Below, one piece after another: positions 17,295 to 25,369 of a stretch of DNA of 64,000 bases. The position numbers and the translations under genes are program-made. Source of the DNA: Phenylobacterium sp. (GTDB lineage: Bacteria > Pseudomonadota > Alphaproteobacteria > Caulobacterales > Caulobacteraceae); assembly GCF_004297125.1 (NCBI RefSeq), contig NZ_SCVD01000039.1:62001-126000 (forward strand), given 5' to 3'. Each line of letters opens with the position of its first letter. The stretch's first letter is position 1. The notes beneath the pieces are model-generated. The model was given only the letters and a program-made list of their open reading frames with translations, was not told the origin of the DNA and made no database searches.

Positions 17295-17744
17295 TCAGTC
17301 CTTCGGGCGCCTGCCATCGGCCGCGCGAAGCTGCGCCCGGCCGGCCTCGGCCAGTTGCTCGTAGAACTGCAGGTGAGCATCCAGCACCGTGAGCGGGTCG
17401 ACGGCAGCGACGGCGTCCTGCATCTCGTTGTCGAACTCATCGACGGCGCTCGCCTGCACGAGCATGAACTTGTTGTGCGCGAAGACGTGGGCGATCCGGG
17501 GCTTGCCCAGGTGGAACGCCGCCAGGATCGCGAAGTGGTCGAGCTTAAGGATGTCTGCGAACAGGCGAACGCGGGCGAGCAGCAGGCCGGTGCGGCCGTT
17601 CTCGAAGTCCTGATACGCCCGCGGTGAGATGCCCATCCGCCCGGCCATCTCAGGAGACCGCACGCCGCGCATGACGCGAAGTGGCTTGAGGATAAGCGGG
17701 GCAAGCTCAGCATAGCCGAACTCATCCAAGCCCTTCGCAACCAT
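17295..17744 (-). CDS. XRE-family regulator next to conjugation genes
   Basis: 149-residue protein. The ATG at 17744 is preferred because AGGACAG sits about 8 nt upstream and the HTH domain starts soon after; a longer upstream reading frame has no domain. The HTH (about residues 18-72) shows LKPLRVMRGVRSPEMAGRMG followed by ISPRAYQDFENGRTG. The C-terminal 70 residues are helical (VDEFDNEMQDAVAAVDPLTV) and may dimerise. It is divergent from traG across a 341-nt AT-richer region, so it is a good candidate for the repressor or activator of the transfer operon. Confidence 0.75.
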   Translation of the reverse strand: MVAKGLDEFGYAELAPLILKPLRVMRGVRSPEMAGRMGISPRAYQDFENGRTGLLLARVRLFADILKLDHFAILAAFHLGKPRIAHVFAHNKFMLVQASAVDEFDNEMQDAVAAVDPLTVLDAHLQFYEQLAEAGRAQLRAADGRRPKD

Positions 17745-18085
17745 AGCAACTGTCCTGTCACGAACGCGACTTATCGTGGAGTAAGCGGCGTGGCGCGGGG
17801 GATCAAGCGTGTCCACGCGCACTTTGCGCGGGACGGTAGTCCAGTCACTTGGAGATGGCGGAATTCCTGCCGCACGGCTTCGCGCCGGCGTCCTTGCGCC
17901 TTGCTCCTGCCATCGCCGGAGGCACGATCTGAAGCTGCTGCCGTCGCAAACCGGCAGATTTTCTGCCGACAACTAGAGGTTCTTCTTCTGAGTATTCAAA
18001 AATAGAAATCAACGACTGTTATCGGCGGAACATTAGAGGTCGGGACCGCTTCTTTTGGTGTGAATATCGCGAGAGGCTAACCTCG
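17745..18085. promoter_or_regulatory. Regulatory region upstream of traG
   Basis: 341 nt without a gene between the divergent XRE gene and traG. The half nearest traG (about 17940-18070) is much richer in A and T than the surroundings and carries a perfect 7-bp hairpin at 17952-17968. It likely holds the promoters of the transfer operon and perhaps oriT, but I cannot identify a nic site. Confidence 0.5.
17952..17968. repeat. Hairpin in traG upstream region
   Basis: Arms CGGCAGA and TCTGCCG around a TTT loop, 118 nt before the traG start. Possible operator, attenuator or part of a transfer origin. Confidence 0.45.
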
Positions 18086-19969
18086 TTGGGCGTAGGTCTT
18101 CGCATTGTGTCGGCCGCGGGTGGACTGCTGCTTGGACTCCAGGCTGCAACGCAGTTCGTGGGTTGGACCTTCGCATGGTCGCCCATGCTTGGGCGCGGCG
18201 TGCAGGCCGGACCCGATCTGACGCTCTATCCGCCCTGGCGCATCCTGGTGTGGCGGCGTGAGTTTGCCGCTGAAGCGCCGCGCGTCTTCGCCTCCGCCGG
18301 TTCGGTCATCCTCCTCGCCGTCGCTGGGGGGCTTGGCCTGGCCGTGGTTCTCGACGGCCAGAGCGCGTCGATCCGCCGGACGCGAGGCTGGGGCGGACGC
18401 GGCGACGCGCGATGCGCGGGCCTGTTCGCGAAGGCCGGCTGCGTCCTCGGCGAAATCGGCGGACGCGTGCTGATCACCGCGGACCTGCGACCGACGCTGG
18501 TCACCGGCGGCACGCGGAGCGGCAAGGGCAGAGGCCACGTCGTCCCGAGCCTGCTCAGCTGGTCCGAGAGTGTCATGGTCCACGACCCCAAGGGCGAGCT
18601 TTGGACCGTCACGGCCGGATGGCGCGCCGGCTTCTCGCACGTGCTTCGGTTCAACCCCCGCGATCTGCAGTCGGCGCGATGGAATCCGCTGGCTGAGATC
18701 CAGCCCGGCGCCGCCGAGCTCGCTCAGGTGCAGCGCCTCGTGGCGATCCTGTCCGATCCCGGCGGTGTCCGCGACGAGGAGGCCATCTGGGACAAGTCCG
18801 CGTCCGAGATCCTCGAGGCGGTGATCCTCCACGTCCTCTACGCGGCGGAGGACACGGCCAAGACCTTGCTGAAGGTCCGCGAGCTGCTCGCCGATCTCGA
18901 CGAAGCGGCCGAGGTCATGCTGCGGACCCAGCACGTCCGGGATGCGGACGGCGAGCCGCAGACCCACCCCTTCATCCGCACCGCCGTGAAAGGCTACGCC
19001 GCCATGCACGACCGATTCCGGACCTCGGTGCAGGGCACGGCCCGATCCTACCTGAAGTGGCTTGCCGGCGACGACGTTGAGCGCGCGCTGTCGGCGTCGG
19101 ACTTCACGGTGGGAGACCTCATGTGCGCGGACGCTCCGGTCAGCCTCTATGTCCAGCTTGCGCCGGCGGACGCTGCCGCACTGAAGCCGCTGGTGCGGCT
19201 GCTGTTCTATGCCGCCGCCCAGTCGCTGACGGCCCACGAGGGGACCGACGCTTCGGGCCGCGCCAAGCGCCACAAGCTGCTGATGGCCATGGACGAGTTC
19301 CCGCTGCTGGGCCGCGTCGAGTTCTTCGAGAAGAGCCTGCGGCTGATGAGCGGCTATGGGTTAAAGACCATGTTTGTGGCCCAGAGCCTCAACGACATCG
19401 TCGAGACCTACGGACCCAACAACACCATCCTCGACAACTGCTTCGTCTACACCTCGTTTGCGGCGCTCGATCCCCTGACGCAAGACAAGGTCTCACGTCT
19501 CACCGGGACGATCGCGGAGACCCGGACCAGCCGCAGCGGCCCGGCCGGCCTCGGCGCGGGACGCAGCTCCGTCTCGCGCTCCGAGGTGGAGCGACCGCTC
19601 CTGGAACCCGGCGAGATCCGCGCCCTTCCGGACGACGAGCAGCTCGTCTTTGTGGCGGGCCAGAAGCCACTGCGCACCCGCAAGGTTCGCTACGACGCGC
19701 GCGAACCCTTCCGCCGTCGCGCCGCGATCGTCGCGCCGACCGGGGGGATCGACGCGCCAGGCCGCCCGACACACCCTTGGGCCGGCCGCCGCGCCCTGGG
19801 CGAGGACGCCAATGCCGCACTGCCCCGTTTCAAGGAGGCCGTGGCCGCCATGGACGACCGCAAGGCGGCGGCCCGGGTCGCGGAAATCTACCAGAAGGCA
19901 GCCGAGGATCTGGCGGCGCAGGACGCGGTCCTGGATCATCTGCAGGGAGGCCGCCGTGGCCAGAGCTGA
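18086..19969 (+). CDS. traG: Conjugative coupling ATPase TraG (VirD4 family)
   Basis: 627-residue type IV coupling protein that brings the relaxase-DNA complex to the secretion channel at the inner membrane. The TTG start at 18086 has a GAGAGG box 9 nt upstream. Seen: two N-terminal membrane segments (about 5-25 and 65-90), Walker A TGGTRSGKGRG at about 138-148, HDPKGELW, Walker B LLMAMDEFPLLG at about 396-407 and FVAQSLNDI. First gene of a trb-type operon; it overlaps the copG-like gene by 14 nt. No relaxase gene lies next to it in this window. Confidence 0.93.
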   Translation: MGVGLRIVSAAGGLLLGLQAATQFVGWTFAWSPMLGRGVQAGPDLTLYPPWRILVWRREFAAEAPRVFASAGSVILLAVAGGLGLAVVLDGQSASIRRTRGWGGRGDARCAGLFAKAGCVLGEIGGRVLITADLRPTLVTGGTRSGKGRGHVVPSLLSWSESVMVHDPKGELWTVTAGWRAGFSHVLRFNPRDLQSARWNPLAEIQPGAAELAQVQRLVAILSDPGGVRDEEAIWDKSASEILEAVILHVLYAAEDTAKTLLKVRELLADLDEAAEVMLRTQHVRDADGEPQTHPFIRTAVKGYAAMHDRFRTSVQGTARSYLKWLAGDDVERALSASDFTVGDLMCADAPVSLYVQLAPADAAALKPLVRLLFYAAAQSLTAHEGTDASGRAKRHKLLMAMDEFPLLGRVEFFEKSLRLMSGYGLKTMFVAQSLNDIVETYGPNNTILDNCFVYTSFAALDPLTQDKVSRLTGTIAETRTSRSGPAGLGAGRSSVSRSEVERPLLEPGEIRALPDDEQLVFVAGQKPLRTRKVRYDAREPFRRRAAIVAPTGGIDAPGRPTHPWAGRRALGEDANAALPRFKEAVAAMDDRKAAARVAEIYQKAAEDLAAQDAVLDHLQGGRRGQS

Positions 19970-20408
19970 CGAGAAGCCCACCCCGCGCGTACAGGTCTAT
20001 TTCGAGAACCCGAAGACCGAGCTCGCCTTGCGGCGGGAAGCGCGCGCGAACCGGATGACGCTGAGCCGCGCCGCCGAGCAGGCCATTTCGCGAGGCCTGC
20101 AGCGCCGTCCGGCCGCGGACCCCGAGGACCGGCTGCTGGCGCTCGATCGCGCGCTTCGTGATCACATGCGCGCCACCGCCCGCGACATGACCATCGTCCA
20201 GGAACTGCTGGTGGAGTTCGCGCGCGCGTTCTTCGCGCGCCTGCCCGACACGGCGGCGGACCAGGACCCACTGCTGCGGGCCGCGGTCGAGGCCCGCATC
20301 GGGCGCCTGCTGGACGCCGCCGCGGCGCGGATCGTGGCCGGCGGAACGCGCACGACGGACGAGGCGACCGCCGCCGAGCCACGGTCGTTCTCCACGGCCG
20401 CCGAATGA
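19956..20408 (+). CDS. CopG-like ribbon-helix-helix protein of the trb operon
   Basis: 150-residue protein. GTG start at 19956 with a strong GGGAGG box 5 nt upstream, inside the end of traG. The N-terminal half contains a ribbon-helix-helix-like segment (RVQVYFENPKTELALRREAR then ANRMTLSRAAEQAISRGLQ). The rest is helical with a predicted amphipathic region. Small CopG-like genes regularly sit between traG and trbB in chromosomal trb operons; they may regulate transfer or act as accessory coupling factors. The stop overlaps the trbB start by 4 nt. Confidence 0.75.
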   Translation: MARADEKPTPRVQVYFENPKTELALRREARANRMTLSRAAEQAISRGLQRRPAADPEDRLLALDRALRDHMRATARDMTIVQELLVEFARAFFARLPDTAADQDPLLRAAVEARIGRLLDAAAARIVAGGTRTTDEATAAEPRSFSTAAE

Positions 20409-21358
20409 CCGCGGAGGCGCTGGCCCAGGCCCGTCGGCGCGAGGCGCTGGATCATGCCCTGGGCGATGTGGTGCTGCGGGCGCTGGCCGACCCGTCAGTG
20501 GTGGAGGTGCTCGCCAACCCCGATGGCCGCCTCGTCATCGACCGCCTGGGCGCTGGGCGCGTGGACGCGGGCGCCGCGCTCACCGCCCAGGCCCGTGAGC
20601 GGGTCATCCGACTGGTGGCCGACTATGTCGCCGAGCCAATCACCCGCGAGGACCCCCGGTTGTCCGGCGTGCTCCCCTCCGGCGAGCGGTTCCAGGGTTT
20701 TCTGCCGCCGGTCTGCGCCCAGCCTGCCTTTTCGATCCGCAAGCGGCCGGCCATGGTGTGGTCGCTGCAGGACTACGTCGAGACCGGCGTCCTGTCCGAG
20801 GCCCAGGCCAACCTCCTCAGGGCGGCTGTCCGCGAGCGCCGCAACATCCTCATCTCGGGCGGCGCCGGTTCGGGCAAGACGACGCTTGCCAACGCGATCC
20901 TGGCTGAGCCGGCGTTTGCCGCAGACCGGGTGTTCGTGATCGAGGACACGCCGGAACTTCAGTGTTCGGCCTGGGACCTCGTGGGGGTTCTCACGCGCCG
21001 CCATCCCAAACCCATCTCCGTCGCGGACCTCGTGCGCGATGCGTTGCGCATGCGGCCCGACCGCATCGTGGTCGGGGAAATGCGCGAGGGGTCCGCCGCT
21101 CTGGAAACCCTCAAGGCCTGGAATACCGGCCACCCCGGCGGGGTCTCGACGATCCATGCGAATTCGGCCCGCGAGGCCCTGAGCCGCCTCGAAGACCTGC
21201 TGCAGGAAGTGGTGGCCTCGCCGTCGCCGCGGATGGTCGCTCAGGCCGTGGACATCCTCGTGCACATCGCTCGAACCCGGACAGGTCGATCCGTCGAGGC
21301 CGTGCTGGAGCTCAGAGGCCTGGACGCCACGGGCTACGTGCTTTGTGGCGCGACTTAG
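20405..21358 (+). CDS. trbB: TrbB, VirB11-family conjugation ATPase
   Basis: 317-residue hexameric secretion ATPase that energises pilus assembly and substrate transfer on the cytoplasmic face. Seen: N-terminal domain (VEVLANPDGRLVIDRLG), Walker A GGAGSGKTT at about residues 152-160, the Asp box (VIEDTPELQ), Walker B region with RIVVGEMREG and the His box GHPGGVSTIHANSA. Length is normal. Unusually, it is followed by a 255-nt non-coding gap with an inverted repeat before trbC, while the rest of the operon is tightly packed. Confidence 0.94.
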   Translation: MTAEALAQARRREALDHALGDVVLRALADPSVVEVLANPDGRLVIDRLGAGRVDAGAALTAQARERVIRLVADYVAEPITREDPRLSGVLPSGERFQGFLPPVCAQPAFSIRKRPAMVWSLQDYVETGVLSEAQANLLRAAVRERRNILISGGAGSGKTTLANAILAEPAFAADRVFVIEDTPELQCSAWDLVGVLTRRHPKPISVADLVRDALRMRPDRIVVGEMREGSAALETLKAWNTGHPGGVSTIHANSAREALSRLEDLLQEVVASPSPRMVAQAVDILVHIARTRTGRSVEAVLELRGLDATGYVLCGAT

Positions 21359-21375
21359 GCCCCGAACAGACCAAA

Positions 21376-21542
21376 GGTTGTGGAAGAGGCGGCAAAGCAT
21401 CCGGCGCGCGCCATTTGCCAATTTCTCGCCTGTCGGCGCAAGTCGTCAAAGACGTGGCAGCAACTCATCGAGACGTGCCGGAAAGTTACGCAAAACATGT
21501 GACTAAGTTGTTCAAGACGTTCGGATATTGTCTTCCACAACC
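21376..21542. repeat. Perfect 12-bp inverted repeat bracketing 143 bp between trbB and trbC
   Basis: GGTTGTGGAAGA at 21376-21387 is exactly repeated in inverse orientation at 21531-21542. The enclosed DNA is lower in GC than the operon around it, carries no convincing ORF and holds three AGACGT motifs (21450, 21471, 21515). It could be a small non-autonomous element inserted into the operon, or a regulatory/replication site. No target-site duplication is obvious directly outside the arms. Confidence 0.55.
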
Positions 21543-21613
21543 CTGTTGACAACTCCAATTCAGATGCGCTTGGATTGCAACTATAGCGCGACAACGCGCT
21601 GAGGATTGCACGA
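21543..21613 (+). promoter_or_regulatory. Possible internal promoter before trbC
   Basis: A TATAGC hexamer at 21582-21587 lies 17 nt after TTCAGA (21559-21564), a plausible weak sigma-70 promoter for trbC and downstream genes. A perfect TTGACA at 21546 is 30 nt away from the TATAGC and so is badly spaced. Confidence 0.3.
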
Positions 21614-21934
21614 ATGCGCAAGATATTCTCACGCGGCCTTTCGGTCGCGACGGCGGCTTGCGGCCTGGCGATCGCGGGTCCGGCTCTGGCGGGTGGCGCC
21701 GGCATGCCCTGGGAAGGGCCGCTGCAGCAGATCGTCGAGTCGGTCACCGGACCGGTGGTCCAGGCCGCCGCGGTGGTGGCGGTGGTCATCTTCGGCGCCG
21801 GGATCGCTATGAGCGAGAGCGGGTCGGGCATGCGCCGCGGCCTCGGCATCCTCTTCGGCCTGTCGATCGCCTTCGCCGCCTCGACCTTCTTCCTGGACTT
21901 CTTCGGCTTCGCCGGCGGCGCGGAGATCGGGTGA
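21614..21934 (+). CDS. trbC: TrbC, VirB2-family pilin
   Basis: 106-residue prepilin of the conjugative pilus. Signal peptide at residues 1-26 (cleavage near PALAGG), then two hydrophobic helices (about 48-68 and 78-98) separated by a short polar loop SESGSGMRRG, the classic pilin plan. Inserted in the inner membrane, then extracted to build the pilus; TrbC-type pilins are processed further, probably by the TraF peptidase encoded at 29521. The stop shares one base with the trbD start. Confidence 0.88.
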   Translation: MRKIFSRGLSVATAACGLAIAGPALAGGAGMPWEGPLQQIVESVTGPVVQAAAVVAVVIFGAGIAMSESGSGMRRGLGILFGLSIAFAASTFFLDFFGFAGGAEIG

Positions 21935-22203
21935 TGTCGGACGCGCTCCATCGGGAAGGCTGGGACGTGCCGGTGGCTCAGGGGCTCGCCGAGCCCGTGT
22001 TGCTGGCCGGCATGCCGCGTGACTACGCGATCGTCATGGGCACGGTGGCGCTGGTCCTGGGACTGGCGCTGCGCATCTGGTGGCTGGGCCTGCTCTGGTG
22101 GGCCGCGGCCCATGCGCTGGGGCTCTACGTGGCCCGCACCGACAAGCGCTTCTTCGACGTCCTGCGCCGCCATCTGGGGCGGGCCGGCCACCTGGACGCG
22201 TGA
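21934..22203 (+). CDS. trbD: TrbD, VirB3-family inner-membrane component
   Basis: 89-residue membrane protein. Seen: the polar N-terminus with HREGWDVPVAQGLAEPVLLA and GMPRDYAI, two closely spaced hydrophobic helices (about 33-66) and a basic tail. VirB3/TrbD proteins help assemble the pilus together with the VirB4 ATPase. The start ATG at 21934 overlaps the trbC stop by 1 nt; trbE follows after 7 nt. Confidence 0.88.
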   Translation: MSDALHREGWDVPVAQGLAEPVLLAGMPRDYAIVMGTVALVLGLALRIWWLGLLWWAAAHALGLYVARTDKRFFDVLRRHLGRAGHLDA

Positions 22204-22210
22204 GGCCGCC

Positions 22211-24637
22211 ATGCGTTTCCTCGACGAAGCCCGCCGCCGACCTGCCAGCCTCGCCGACCACCTGCCTTGGGCGGCGCTGGTCGCCCCAGGGGTGGTCTTG
22301 AACAAGGACGGCTCGTTCCTGACCGCCATGAGCTTCCGGGGGCCCGACCTGGAGTCCTCCACGGAAGACGAGCTGATGGCGGTCCGCGCACGGCTCAACA
22401 ACGCCCTGAAGCGCCTAGGCACCGGCTGGTGCCTGCACGTCGAGGCCCGCCGCCGCCCGGCCGACCCATACCCCGACAGCGAGCCGCCAGTGGCCGCGGC
22501 CTGGCTCCTCGACGCCGAGCGCCGCGCGGTCTTCGAGACCGCCGAGCCGGCGTTCGAGACCGACTTCCGCCTGGGTCTGACCTGGCTGCCGCCGGCCGAC
22601 GACACGCGGCGCATCGCGCGCGTGATGTTCGACGGCCTGGCCCGGGGCGACCGCGACTGGCGCGCGGCGCTGGAAGCGTTCCAGCGCGAAGCCGACGCCA
22701 TCCTGGACCTGATCGCCGACACCCTGCCGCAGGCCGAGCGCCTGGCCGACGGCGCGCTCCTCACCTGGCTGCATGCCTGCGCCTCCACCCGAAGCCATCC
22801 GATCATGCCGCTGGATACCCCGGCGTTCCTCGACGCGGTGTTGGCCGATGAACCTCTGACCGGAGGCGTCAGTCCGCGACTGGGCGCCCAGTGGCTGAAG
22901 GTGGTCTCCGTGCGCACCCTGCCGGCCGCCACGCGGCCGGGCCTGCTGGATGCGCTCTCTTCCCTGCCGTTCGAGTACCGTTGGACCGCCCGCTGGATCG
23001 GCTTGGACAAGGCCGACGGCGAGCGGGAGATCACGCGGTTGCGCAAGCGCTGGTTCGCCAAGCGCAAGGGCGTCGGCGTCCTGCTGCGCGAAGCGATCAC
23101 CAAGGAAGAGGTCCCGCTCCTCGACACCGACGCGGCCGGCAAGACCGAGGAGTGCGATGGCGCGCTGGCGGCGCTCGGCGCCGAGGCCTGCGCCTTCGGC
23201 TACCTGACGCTGACGGTCACCATCCTCGACGGCGATCCGGAGCACGCCGCGGCGAAGGCGCGTGCGGTGGAGATGGCGCTGAACGCCCAGGGCCTGGTGG
23301 CGCGCACCGAGGACCTCAATGCGGTGGACGCCTGGCTGGGCTCGCTGCCGGGCGAGCCCTATGCCGATGTCCGCCGCCCCCTCGTCAGCACCCTGAACCT
23401 GGCCGACCTCCTGCCGGTGTCGGCCGTCTGGGCCGGACTCGTGCGCGACGCCTGCCTGGGCGGCCCGCCGCTGGCGGTGGCGCGGACCACGGGTTCGACG
23501 CCGTTCCGGCTGGTCCTGCACGTCGGCGACGTCGGCCACGCCATGGTCGTCGGCCCCACGGGAGCCGGCAAGAGCGCCCTGCTGTCCTTCCTGGCGCTGC
23601 AGTGGTTCCGATATCCCGACGCCCGCGTCGTCTTCCTCGACAAGGGCCGTAGCGCGCGGGCCGCCACCCTGGCCTGCGGCGGCGCCTGGCGGGCGCTCGA
23701 ACCGGGTGCGGAGGTCGCCTTGCAGCCGCTCGCCCGCGTGGACCAGCCGGCGGAGCGCGCCTGGGCGGCAGAGTGGATCGAGGACGCGACGGCCAAGGCC
23801 GGCGTGGAGATTACGCCGCGGCTGCGCGAGGAGGTCTGGAGCGCGCTGGGCGTCCTGGCCGATGCGCCCGTTGAACAGCGCTCGATGACCGTGTTCTGCG
23901 CGTTGGTGCAGGACCGGGCCGTCGCCGCGGCCCTTGAGCCGCTGACCCTGAAGGGTCCGCACGGCAGCCTGCTGGACGGCGCCGGGACCGCCTTGCACGA
24001 GACCCGCTTCGACACCTTCGAACTCGAGACCTTGATGGCGACGCGCTCGGCGCTGGCCCCCGTGCTCGCCGCGCTCTTCCACGAACTCGAACGCGGCTTC
24101 GACGGCCGCCCCACGCTGCTTGTGCTCGATGAGGCCTGGCTGTTCCTGGACGACACGGCATTCGCGGCGAAGATCCGTGAGTGGCTGAAGACGCTGCGCA
24201 AGAGGCGCGTGGCCGTGGTGTTCGCGACGCAATCCCTGGAGGACGTCGCTGCCTCCTCGATCGCCGCCAGCCTGATCGAGTCCTGTCCGACCCAGGTCTT
24301 CCTGCCCAACCCGCGGGCGCTCGAGCCCGCCTCGGCGCCGCTCTATCAGGGCTTCGGCCTGAACCGCCGCCAGCTTGAGCTCATCGCCTTCGCCACGCCC
24401 AAGCGCGCCTACTATTGGCGCCAGCCCCAGGGGCGGAGGCTCTTCGACCTGAAGCTCTCCGGCGTCGGGCTCGCCCTCTGCGGCGCGTCCTCGCCCGACG
24501 ACCAGGCGCTCATCGACCAGGTTCTCGCCCGTGCCGGACCGGAGGGGTTCGTGCGCGCCTTCCTCGCAGCCAAGGGGTTCAACCATGTGGATTCGCTCTT
24601 CGATGCGCTCGCCGAGCCGCCGCTCGCCGCGGAATAG
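22211..24637 (+). CDS. trbE: TrbE, VirB4-family conjugation ATPase
   Basis: 808-residue ATPase, the usual size for TrbE/VirB4. The start at 22211 (MRFLDEARRRPASLADHLPW) matches the typical TrbE N-terminus. The CagE/TrbE/VirB N-domain covers about residues 180-390; Walker A VGPTGAGKSA lies near 446-455, Walker B LLVLDEAWLFLDD near 635-647, and the downstream RVAVVFATQSLEDV and YYWRQPQGRRLFDL motifs are family-typical. It drives pilin extraction and substrate translocation. The 3' end overlaps the trbJ start by 53 nt. Confidence 0.94.
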   Translation: MRFLDEARRRPASLADHLPWAALVAPGVVLNKDGSFLTAMSFRGPDLESSTEDELMAVRARLNNALKRLGTGWCLHVEARRRPADPYPDSEPPVAAAWLLDAERRAVFETAEPAFETDFRLGLTWLPPADDTRRIARVMFDGLARGDRDWRAALEAFQREADAILDLIADTLPQAERLADGALLTWLHACASTRSHPIMPLDTPAFLDAVLADEPLTGGVSPRLGAQWLKVVSVRTLPAATRPGLLDALSSLPFEYRWTARWIGLDKADGEREITRLRKRWFAKRKGVGVLLREAITKEEVPLLDTDAAGKTEECDGALAALGAEACAFGYLTLTVTILDGDPEHAAAKARAVEMALNAQGLVARTEDLNAVDAWLGSLPGEPYADVRRPLVSTLNLADLLPVSAVWAGLVRDACLGGPPLAVARTTGSTPFRLVLHVGDVGHAMVVGPTGAGKSALLSFLALQWFRYPDARVVFLDKGRSARAATLACGGAWRALEPGAEVALQPLARVDQPAERAWAAEWIEDATAKAGVEITPRLREEVWSALGVLADAPVEQRSMTVFCALVQDRAVAAALEPLTLKGPHGSLLDGAGTALHETRFDTFELETLMATRSALAPVLAALFHELERGFDGRPTLLVLDEAWLFLDDTAFAAKIREWLKTLRKRRVAVVFATQSLEDVAASSIAASLIESCPTQVFLPNPRALEPASAPLYQGFGLNRRQLELIAFATPKRAYYWRQPQGRRLFDLKLSGVGLALCGASSPDDQALIDQVLARAGPEGFVRAFLAAKGFNHVDSLFDALAEPPLAAE

Positions 24638-25358
24638 CTGGGCGGCGGCGCTCGTCCCGCTCGTCCTGGGACTGGCCGCCTGTTCCGAGCCGAAGCCGGC
24701 CCAGGCCCAGCAGGTGGTCTTCGACCCCAAGAACCACCTGGAGAACGCGCTGCAGGCGGCGCGCCAGTTGGAGAGCCTCGCCAACGAGGCGCGCAGCCTG
24801 GCCAACGAGGCCCGCCAGCTGGCGAAATCGCCCTACAGCCACCTCACCGAGACCTCCGACACGCTGCGCGACATCGGCGAACTGGCCCGCTCGGTCCGGG
24901 GCGTGGCCGGCGACGTCCAGGGCCTGCAGCGGGACTTCGAGAAGATCTACCCTACGGCCGTCGACGGCCTCGACCCGCGCCGCGCCCTCGAGCAATCCAC
25001 GGCGCGCAACACCCAGGCGCGCGAGACCGCCCAGGACCTGGCGCGCACGGCGGCCGAGCTCGAGCGGCTGAGCCGCGGCCGCAACGGCCGTCTCGCCGGC
25101 GCGATGACGGCCAGCCAGGGCGCCGACGGCCAGACCGCGGCGATCCAGTCCTCCACCCAGGTGCTGGCCGTCCTGGCCGAAGACCTGGGCTCGATGCGCA
25201 CGCTGCTCATGGCGCAGTCGCGCTTGCTGGCGGCGGAGAGCGCACGCCGCGCGGCCGAGCGCGCCGCTGGGGCCGAGGCGCGTCGGCAGTTCTGGGGGCG
25301 CCAGGGCGCGGCCCCAGCGAACCCGGACTTTGATCCGCTCCCTCATTCTCGTCGCTGA
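24585..25358 (+). CDS. trbJ: TrbJ, VirB5-like conjugal transfer protein
   Basis: 257-residue periplasmic protein. ATG at 24585 preceded by AAGGGG; an ATG at 24603 is an alternative. After a signal segment (SWAAALVPLVLGLAACSEP) comes the conserved TrbJ start QQVVFDPKNHLENALQAARQ and long coiled helices (about 45-110 and 190-240). TrbJ/VirB5 is a minor pilus or tip component. Oddity: LAAC forms a lipobox, so it may be a lipoprotein, although a cleavage at AQA/QQ would fit the family better. A separate trbK entry-exclusion lipoprotein gene is absent. Confidence 0.87.
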   Translation: MWIRSSMRSPSRRSPRNSWAAALVPLVLGLAACSEPKPAQAQQVVFDPKNHLENALQAARQLESLANEARSLANEARQLAKSPYSHLTETSDTLRDIGELARSVRGVAGDVQGLQRDFEKIYPTAVDGLDPRRALEQSTARNTQARETAQDLARTAAELERLSRGRNGRLAGAMTASQGADGQTAAIQSSTQVLAVLAEDLGSMRTLLMAQSRLLAAESARRAAERAAGAEARRQFWGRQGAAPANPDFDPLPHSRR

Positions 25359-25369
25359 GGACCGAGCGC

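Noticed and set aside
21546..21551. TTGACA before trbC paired with TATAGC
   Set aside because: The spacer would be 30 nt, far outside the 16-18 nt range.
21355..23142. Minus-strand open frame across trbB-trbE
   Set aside because: Ser/Arg/Pro-rich translation covering three trb genes and the inverted repeat; no domain or ribosome-binding site.
22415..24805. Long minus-strand open frame opposite trbE
   Set aside because: TrbE has all ATPase motifs; the antisense translation is low-complexity and unlike any protein.
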